Shown one piece after another: positions 58,047 through 64,000 of a DNA stretch of 64,000 nt; position 1 is the first letter of the stretch; every line of letters starts with the position of its first letter. Origin of the DNA: Nematostella vectensis (taxonomy: Eukaryota > Cnidaria > Anthozoa > Actiniaria > Edwardsiidae); NCBI RefSeq assembly GCF_932526225.1, contig NC_064047.1, forward strand, positions 13,588,460 through 13,652,459. The letters run 5' to 3'. The position numbers and the translations under genes are program-made. The notes under the pieces are model-generated. The model saw only the letters and a program-made list of their open reading frames with translations, did no database searches and was not told where the DNA came from.

Positions 58047-60294
58047 ATGAGCATGAGTACCGTGAGGGAGTTGAGAGCCCTCGCCAAAGAGCGAGGGATC
58101 GAAGGCTACTACGGATTGCGTAGGGCGGAACTCGTCGGAGCGTTGGGTGGTGCGCCGCGTGGTGTGGTCCCTGACGCGCCATCGAGTATCATCGATGAGC
58201 CGGTACCTGAGATTGATGTCCCCATCCTCAGGCCTTCCCACCCCCCTCGGGACAAGGGGGTTCCGTCACTCAAACATCTCGCTGGGAATGCAGCCGCGTC
58301 GGTGAAGAAAGAGTTAAGCAAGTTCGCAGATTGGGTGTTATCTTATGTCCCTGGGTCTGTGAGAAAGACTGTGGATGAGCGGGTGAACAGTCTAAGAGAT
58401 AAAGTGGACCGCATATTCGAAAGGGTTGAGCGGTTCGCACCTAAAGAGAGACAAACAGCGTTGAAGGGGTATCTCAAGACCCATAGGGTAGACGGGCAGG
58501 AAGGGTATGACCCCAAGGCGTTCGTCACTGGTGTCAAACCAAAGGTTCTAGATCTGATCAATCGGCAAAAGAAGCCTATCAAAGTCAAGTTTATCTTTAC
58601 TTGTAAATTCGTAAAAGAAAACCTGACCACCGGCCAGGTTGATGAGAACTCAGGGTACTTCCATTCCAACGTTGAGGTGGTAACAGAGTCAACAGATTTC
58701 TCTGACTCGTTCAATACGATGACAAATCGTATACTTGAGTCGGTTGAGCAGTTTCAAAACCAAGGCTCCGGATGGCAGTTTGATCGAGTGGAGTACTTTG
58801 ATATCAACATCGACCCCTTTGAACCGCTTTCTGGAAGCTCCTTTATTCCACTGCCGTCAAAATTAGCGTCTAAAAAGGCGATCGTCAATGTTAAGAACGA
58901 GAGCGATCACGAGCGTTTCAAATGGGCGGTGACCTCAGCCGTGTTTCCTAGAGAGAGACATGCCCAAAGACTAAATAAACAAATGAGAGAGAGCTCTGAG
59001 GAGTTCAACTGGTCAGGGATAGAGTTCCCCGTTTCGCTAAGACAGGTTGATAAGTTTGAGAAGCAAAACCCCTACGCGATTAACGTCTACGGGTATGAGG
59101 GTGGTGTATACCCTCTTAGAATAAGCAAGAGACATGAAGCTCATGTGATCAACTTGCTTCTCATATCGAACGATAAAACAAGTCACTACTGCTGGATTAA
59201 AAATATGTCGAGGCTGCTATCCTCTCAGGTCAATAATCACCAACACACAAGCGTGTTTTGCTATAGATGCCTCAACTCATTCTGGTCAAAGACTTCACTA
59301 GAAAAACATCTCGAGTACTGCGCTGAAAACGAGGAGGTTAAGATTGATATGCCTGTAGACGAAGATGGGGGTCCCCTCCATGCTTACTTTAAGAATCACA
59401 CCAGGGGAATGCGGGTCCCCTTCTTTGTCTACGCCGACTTTGAGAGTGTTACAGAGAACATAGACACATGTTCCCCAGATGAGGGGAGAAGCTTTACTAA
59501 GCAATACCAGAAGCACAAACCATCAGGTTACTGCTATCTCATCAAGTGCTTTGACGATCAAATATTTCCACCCAAGCTTGTGCGACACAAGCTTGAGTCC
59601 CCCGACGAGGATATCCCGCAGATGTTTGTAGGGAGTTTAGAGTCAGACATTAAGGACGTTTACAATAAGTTCAAGTTCACTAAGAGGGTTAAGACGACTC
59701 TGAAGGATGAAATCGCCTATAACAACGCCACTCACTGCCACATCTGTGAGGGTGAGTTAGGAGGGGACAAAGTTCTAGATCACTGCCACCTTACAGGAAG
59801 GTATAGAGGGGCTGCTCAAAACGAATGCAACCTTCAGTTTAGGATTCCGAAGTTCTTTCCTGTCGTCTTTCACAATCTGGTTTATCAAGAACCTCGGCAC
59901 ATCGGAAGGCGGGATAAACTGTATACCAAACAACGAAGAGAAATATATCTCGTTTACAAAACAGGTTGCGGTCGACAGTTTTACGAACAAAGAGGGTAAG
60001 CAGGTTGACATGAAACGGGACATAAGATTCATCGACTCCTTTAGATTTATGGCGACTAGCCTTGATAGTTTAGTTGGCGATCTTACTAAGTGTGGGAAGT
60101 GTGAGGTGTGTAAGCCCGGAGATTGTATGAAGAGGTACATAAAAGATGGGAGGGTCGTTCAGTTCAAAGGTATTGGTAGATGCGATAGATGCAAGAATTG
60201 CTTGTTAGCTGAAAGTAGGTGCCTTTCCCCAACGGATAAGAACATCGCTGAAGCTAAAAAGTATTTTGGGGGCAGTGGCTACAGGGATCTTTGA
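58047..60294 (+). pseudogene. Polinton DNA polymerase B, N-terminal and exonuclease part, frameshifted (right copy)
   Basis: Frame one runs 58047-59999; the downstream frame resumes to 60294. A 20-bp deletion at about 59879 relative to the left copy causes the shift and removes the ExoII segment containing its catalytic Asp. Visible before it: SAP-like motif (residues 3-32), a long N-terminal region, a CxxC plus HxxxC finger near residue 407, ExoI YADFE near residue 462, and an endonuclease-VII-like Cys/His insert (CHICEGEL, DHCHLTG) near residues 562-590. The last part has CGKCEVC and CDRCKNC pairs. No palm motifs exist; the gene ends abruptly where it meets the 151-aa gene. The codon TCA at the site of the left copy's nonsense change is intact here. 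Confidence 0.87.
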
Positions 60295-60660
60295 ATGTGG
60301 TGGTGGTTTTGGTGCAGGCTTTTGGTCGGGAATCGATAGATCAACTATTCTGTTTTTGTAGTACCTCATAAAAAGATCGACCGCTGTAAACCCTATCCCG
60401 ACAATAGAGAGCACGGTTGTAAAAGACTGCTCTGGAACCCAAGCTTCGGCTTTGGGTTGTGGTCCCTTCACCTCCGTATTTTCTTCTGGGTCCGTTTCCG
60501 CTTCGCGTTTCATTTCCCTAGCTAACGCTTCTTTAGCCTTCCTATTGTACTCGGCAAGTTTCTTACCCGCAGCGACCTTTCTAGGGTCTTTCTCTTTAGC
60601 GGCACTCTTCTTCCTAGGAAGAGGATCCTTTGTTATTTGTTCAACAACTTCATTGGACAT
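60205..60660 (-). CDS. Polinton 151-aa membrane-type protein with fused 3' end (right copy)
   Basis: Same protein as at 1241-1696, with Arg for Ser (PRKKS), Arg for Cys (MKREAE) and Asp for Glu (IVDLS). Lysine-rich head, one hydrophobic segment near residues 80-102, Pro-rich tail. The last 30 codons overlap the polymerase end in antisense (60205-60294). Confidence 0.7.
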   Translation of the reverse strand: MSNEVVEQITKDPLPRKKSAAKEKDPRKVAAGKKLAEYNRKAKEALAREMKREAETDPEENTEVKGPQPKAEAWVPEQSFTTVLSIVGIGFTAVDLFMRYYKNRIVDLSIPDQKPAPKPPPHSKIPVATAPKILFSFSDVLIRWGKAPTFS

Positions 60661-60689
60661 GATTCTTTATTTGAATGAATGAATAAAGA

Positions 60690-61262
60690 ATCTTTAAATC
60701 AGCTCAAGAGTGTGCTCAAGGGTGCTTAAGAGCGTGCTCAAGAGCGTGATCAAGAGTGCCCAAGAGTGTGCTCAAGGGTGTTCAAGAGCGTGCTCAAGAG
60801 TGCTTAAGAGTGTGCTAAAGAGCGTGCTCAAGAGTGTGCTCAAGAGAGTGCTCAGGAGTGTGCTCAAGAGTGCTTAAGAGTGCTCAAGAGTGTGCGTAAG
60901 AGTGTGCTCAAGAGTGCTTAAGAGTGCTCAAGAGTGTGCTCAAGAGAGTGCTCAGGAGTGTGCTCAAGAGTGCTTAAGAGCGTGCTCAAGAGTGCTCAAA
61001 AGTGCTTAAGAGTGTGCCCAAGAGTGTGCTCAGGAGTGTGCTCAAGAGTGTGCTCAAGAGTGCTTAAGAGTGCTCAAGAGTGTGCTCAAGAGAGTGCTCA
61101 GGAGTGTGCTCAAGAGTGCTTAAGAGCGTGCTCAAGAGTGCTCAAAAGTGCTCAAGAGTGTGCCCAAGAGTGTGCTCAGGAGTGTGCTCAAGAGTGTGCT
61201 CAAGAGTGCTCAAGAGTGCTTAAGAGTGTGCTTAAGAGTGCTCAGGAGTGTGCTCAGCCGTG
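60690..61262 (-). repeat. GAGTGTGCTCAA minisatellite between Polinton genes (right)
   Basis: About fifty degenerate units of 10-12 bp (CAAGAGTGTGCT, TTAAGAGTGCT), with larger repeated blocks (60830-60990 resembles 61075-61150). It begins at the stop codon side of the 171-aa gene, and is about 230 bp longer than in the left copy. Confidence 0.88.
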
Positions 61263-61747
61263 CTTGTAAGTTCTTGTATTTTGTTGGAAGCCTCCTGTGA
61301 AGGTGCTATCTTAATGTGCTTAGCAACCTGGAATAGACCGCTAGCAAGTGCTACCAATCTTCCTCCTCTCAACACCAAGAGGCCTGCAAAGTTTGTCAGT
61401 TCACGTTTAACCAATTCATCGTTCTGCAAGTCTTTGCTGAGCGCTTCGGCATCGTCCACAGGAACCACATAGGAGATGACGTGGGACGCTACTTGAATAG
61501 CTGACTCTACTAATCCGCTACTAACTTGCTTGCCCAAGGCTGCCTGGTAGCGATTATAATATTTCTCGACATCGCTGTTTGGGAGCCTACTAATATCGCC
61601 TAGACTCATTTTAACACCGACGTACTCCTTAGTAGTCCCCAACGTCGCCAAGATGGCCAGTGACTCTCTTTTGACCTCATCATCTTTAGGTATAGAGGAG
61701 ACCTCAACCTCAGGCTCCTCTTTCATATAGTCCTCAACGCTTGACAT
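61232..61747 (-). CDS. Polinton small protein of 171 aa, unknown function (right copy)
   Basis: Near-identical to 371-886. Helical, with no recognisable enzyme motif. It starts 35 bp after the ATPase stop on the same strand, so it probably belongs to the virion-gene transcription unit. A minor virion role is inferred from position. Confidence 0.75.
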   Translation of the reverse strand: MSSVEDYMKEEPEVEVSSIPKDDEVKRESLAILATLGTTKEYVGVKMSLGDISRLPNSDVEKYYNRYQAALGKQVSSGLVESAIQVASHVISYVVPVDDAEALSKDLQNDELVKRELTNFAGLLVLRGGRLVALASGLFQVAKHIKIAPSQEASNKIQELTSTAEHTPEHS

Positions 61748-61782
61748 CTCACTTAATAACTACATCTTAGACGTAGATTCTT

Positions 61783-62424
61783 TTAAATCGCCGCAGGAAT
61801 CTCCAAATAAGTCTCGAAGGGGTGCCGTAAACAGAAGCATAGTCTAGAATATCGCTCGGTTTTAAGCAGTTCCACAAACTTTTTACGAGTCTCAATTTCT
61901 AAATCCCCTCCGTAATCTTCAAACAGTGTTTTTGCACCTACTTGAGAAGGATTATGGAATGTGACTACACAGGCGACGTTGTCGCTAAAGGGTTTCGCTA
62001 TAGATGTTAGTTGTTGTGTTAACACCCACACCGATAAACTAGCGTGCCGACCGGAGAACGCTAAATCTATAAACTTGTTCGAGCGTCGCTTCAGATCTCT
62101 CGACACGGCACAGTCGTCTAAAATAATTAACGTGTTTGTGCCAGAGAGCAACTCTGTGGTCAACTCTAACACCCCGTTAATCTCGTCGCCGTTACTAGCA
62201 TCCGGTGACAGCACAATAAAGCGTTTATCTCCGTTAGCAAACCTTCGATAGGTCTTGTTCTTCGCATAGGTTGGGCAAATCAAGACAATGTACTCAAAAA
62301 CATTGCGGAACGGTCCCCGAAGTTGTTCTATTAGATATCTTGTTTTACCGCAATTCGTCGGCCCTGTGATAATACAATGAAATGGTGTTTTACCCCGTAA
62401 TTCTTCCATTCTTTGTATCATCAC
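61783..62424 (-). CDS. Polinton A32-like packaging ATPase
   Basis: Complete at 213 residues. Walker A GPTNCGKT at residues 21-28, Walker B LIILDD at 99-104, followed by the FSGRH...WVLTQQ sensor-like segment typical of the A32/FtsK-HerA group. It would use ATP to move the element's DNA into a capsid. It starts 12 bp after the capsid gene stop on the same strand, consistent with a shared morphogenesis block. No lesions are seen. Confidence 0.93.
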   Translation of the reverse strand: MMIQRMEELRGKTPFHCIITGPTNCGKTRYLIEQLRGPFRNVFEYIVLICPTYAKNKTYRRFANGDKRFIVLSPDASNGDEINGVLELTTELLSGTNTLIILDDCAVSRDLKRRSNKFIDLAFSGRHASLSVWVLTQQLTSIAKPFSDNVACVVTFHNPSQVGAKTLFEDYGGDLEIETRKKFVELLKTERYSRLCFCLRHPFETYLEIPAAI

Positions 62425-62436
62425 ACAGGTCTTTTT

Positions 62437-63678
62437 TTAATACATGATTGCTCTCAGATTCGAGTTCACGACCTCCATCAACGCATCGGCCACAACAAAC
62501 ATGTGACAGTTGATATTCCCCGTCCCTCCAACTTTTCGTTTCATTTCTAGTTTTACTCCGTCCCGCGTGGTGTTCAAGACCAGTCCACCTCCGTGAATGT
62601 TATTGTCTGGCTGCGCCCTCAAGTCGACCCACAGAGCAAACTTGTTGTTGGTGTAAAAATCTTTTTGCTTAAGTGAGCTCGTGACCCCAAGGCGTTTCTT
62701 CACCGACTCCCAGAAGTCAACCGGTATCATTCCTTTTGAGTAGAGTCGGTTCGGCATTCCATCGATGTTGACATGAACTGATTTTATATCTGGGCTGATA
62801 AATTTCTCAGAGTCTCGTGTTCCCCCTGTGTGGTTCTCTGTAAATAAACAAAGCACCCCTGTCATTGACTTTCTCGGTAGATTGATATGCTCGTTAATAA
62901 CCGAGTCATTTGGCTTGGAGATGGTGAAAGTCTTGTGAAGAATGATGTTCTCATAAAAAAAGCCTTTCCCAACTTGATAGGACGCCGCCGCCTCTCGAGC
63001 AAGGTATTCACTGGAGATGCATAGGTACTCCAGTTCAAGGTTCGTGATGGTGTAATTAGGTGCTGGTGTGGTGCTTGAGTAGACGACGATGTCTGATACG
63101 GGAGCGAGCGTAATCTCAAATGTGAGTTGGTGTGGTAGTGCCCTTGGGTAGAAGACACCGTGGTCATTCAGAATAGGATGGTCTAGTGGGATCTTGTATT
63201 TCGTGTTATGTACTGCCGCGAGAGCCACCTCTTTTGCATCTGAGGTAACCTTGTCCCCTGCGTTTGTTCTGAGTTTCCTCATGTTCTCCGACGAGATACC
63301 CTGTTTCAATAGATCCTCCCGTTCCTCCTTGGGGATGAATAGGTCATGATACGTTTGAAATAAATCGTATCGTTGGGTATCTTGCAGCGTTTCACCGCCG
63401 GAAAGAATCTTGAGCCTGGACACCAGGTTTCGGCCAACGTTGTTAACGAGAGTATTATTTGCATGCCCTGTGACGCCTAAGTCGAATAGTAAGGATACAC
63501 TATCCGGAACGATGACCACATTTTCTGATAGCTGGGGGATGTTCACATACAAAGTCTCCCCAGGACTAGCGGATGAGGGGTTGAGTGTGATTCGACTGAG
63601 CGAGGCTTCTGCCTTCAAACCGAAAGGCTCTCGTGGGATCCTGTTTGTGTCTATTCTCTCAGAAACCGCTTGGGACAT
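62437..63678 (-). CDS. Polinton major capsid protein (double-jelly-roll type)
   Basis: Complete at 413 residues without signal peptide. Segments such as GETLYVNIPQL, GRNLVSRLKILSGGETLQDT, YDLFQTYHDLF, IPLDHPILNDHGVFYPRALP and FEITLAP are those of Polinton/adintovirus capsid proteins as I know the family; the length fits the shorter cnidarian types. Next to the packaging ATPase, which is the conserved Polinton pairing. The frame is uninterrupted, so this copy may still encode capsid protein even though the polymerase is broken. The left copy of this gene lies outside the window. Confidence 0.85.
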   Translation of the reverse strand: MSQAVSERIDTNRIPREPFGLKAEASLSRITLNPSSASPGETLYVNIPQLSENVVIVPDSVSLLFDLGVTGHANNTLVNNVGRNLVSRLKILSGGETLQDTQRYDLFQTYHDLFIPKEEREDLLKQGISSENMRKLRTNAGDKVTSDAKEVALAAVHNTKYKIPLDHPILNDHGVFYPRALPHQLTFEITLAPVSDIVVYSSTTPAPNYTITNLELEYLCISSEYLAREAAASYQVGKGFFYENIILHKTFTISKPNDSVINEHINLPRKSMTGVLCLFTENHTGGTRDSEKFISPDIKSVHVNIDGMPNRLYSKGMIPVDFWESVKKRLGVTSSLKQKDFYTNNKFALWVDLRAQPDNNIHGGGLVLNTTRDGVKLEMKRKVGGTGNINCHMFVVADALMEVVNSNLRAIMY

Positions 63679-63712
63679 CTTTGATTTTAAGAGAAGAAAG
63701 TCAAACCTTTAA

Positions 63713-64000
63713 ATGAGTCACGAGAGCAGGTTATCAAATATATACTACAGTACCAGGGGGTACTGGAAAGGCTATGAAGCTGTCGATAAATTGGCAAACG
63801 CTGCTAAAGTGGGCCAGCCTACATCTAAGAAGTGGCTCGAGAAACAAGCATTATGGCAAATCTATTTACCACCACCAAAACATATCCCGAGACCGCATTG
63901 GGCTGTTGTCAAAACAAACTACATCCACCAGGCGGATCTATTGTTCTTATCTCACGATACTGTAAAACGAAAGACTTACAAATACGCGCTGTTAGTGGTG
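63713..64000 (+). CDS. Polinton integrase, N-terminal part (runs off window)
   Basis: Starts at ATG 63713, 34 bp from the divergent capsid gene start at 63678, and stays open for 96 codons to the window end. It reads YYSTRGYWKGYEAVDKLANA, KKWLEKQALWQIYLPPP and then IHQADLLFLSHD, where the Asp is the first residue of the catalytic DDE triad of retroviral-type (rve) integrases. The HHCC-like N-terminal zinc fold of retroviruses is not seen, as usual for Polintons. The intergenic stretch must hold a bidirectional promoter. Confidence 0.88.
   Translation, partial: MSHESRLSNIYYSTRGYWKGYEAVDKLANAAKVGQPTSKKWLEKQALWQIYLPPPKHIPRPHWAVVKTNYIHQADLLFLSHDTVKRKTYKYALLVV

Larger units (their letters stand above)
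57182..64000 (+). mobile_element. Polinton/Maverick element (right copy), open at window end
   Basis: Begins AGTAGGTGTAATTTGCC, the point where it and the inverted left copy diverge from their flanks. Gene order: SAP/zinc-repeat protein (+), broken polymerase (+), 151-aa (-), 171-aa (-), packaging ATPase (-), major capsid protein (-), integrase (+, partial). This set (polymerase B, A32-like ATPase, double-jelly-roll-type capsid, retroviral-type integrase) defines Polintons. The distal terminal repeat lies beyond 64000. Confidence 0.92.

Overview
The window is intron-rich, repeat-rich animal DNA. It carries an RBCC/TRIM-type gene, a ribosomal protein L24 locus with phase-consistent introns, a von Willebrand D/EGF extracellular gene, a CR1/L2-like LINE, and two near-identical Polinton (Maverick) elements. 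The gene and transposon repertoire suggests a cnidarian, probably an anthozoan, but this is inference from family resemblance; no database search was possible.

Layout. 1-4709: pol-side part of a Polinton (truncated by the window start). 5050-6191: a minisatellite and a minus-strand signal-peptide/D8C exon. 6.3-9.9 kb: minisatellites and a small inverted-repeat element. 9909-20343 (minus): a four-exon gene encoding RING, two B-boxes, coiled coil and a C-terminal TLDc domain; its last intron holds a 1.6 kb inverted-repeat transposon. 22755-33271 (plus): exons of RPL24, with a candidate C/D-box snoRNA in one intron and a 4.3 kb 53-bp satellite plus a decayed LINE in the other; a 40-bp array starts at the RPL24 stop codon and runs to about 34.5 kb. 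35345-56588 (minus): at least 14 exons of a VWDE-like gene (VWD module, EGF-like modules, cadherin-like segment), whose introns are dominated by tandem arrays. 57182-64000 (plus strand outward): the second Polinton in inverted orientation, with Cys/His repeat protein, broken DNA polymerase, two small virion-type genes, packaging ATPase, major capsid protein and the start of the integrase.

The most unusual feature is in the VWDE-like gene. Several tandem arrays are copies of an exon-intron junction, so each repeat carries a 5' splice site. The clearest case is at 51460-53197: 32 GAG|GTATGT donors spaced exactly 54 bp apart, with the sequence between them open in the coding frame, so use of successive donors would add 18-residue units inside the VWD module without changing frame. 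Similar donor-bearing arrays follow the exons ending at 44230, 46749 and 56341.

The two Polintons share a deletion that removes the polymerase palm and joins the polymerase to a convergent gene, so the family had already lost autonomous replication before these copies arose; each copy then gained its own further lesion. Genes inside the element are packed head to tail (capsid and ATPase 12 bp apart). The D8C exon at 5.7 kb has a phase-1 donor matching the phase-1 acceptor of the first VWDE exon at 56.6 kb, yet lies 50 kb downstream of it next to the opposite Polinton, suggesting tandem VWDE paralogues or a Polinton-associated rearrangement. Some VWDE and RPL24 junctions are out of phase and one RPL24 exon has an in-frame stop, so base-level assembly errors or gene decay must be kept in mind.
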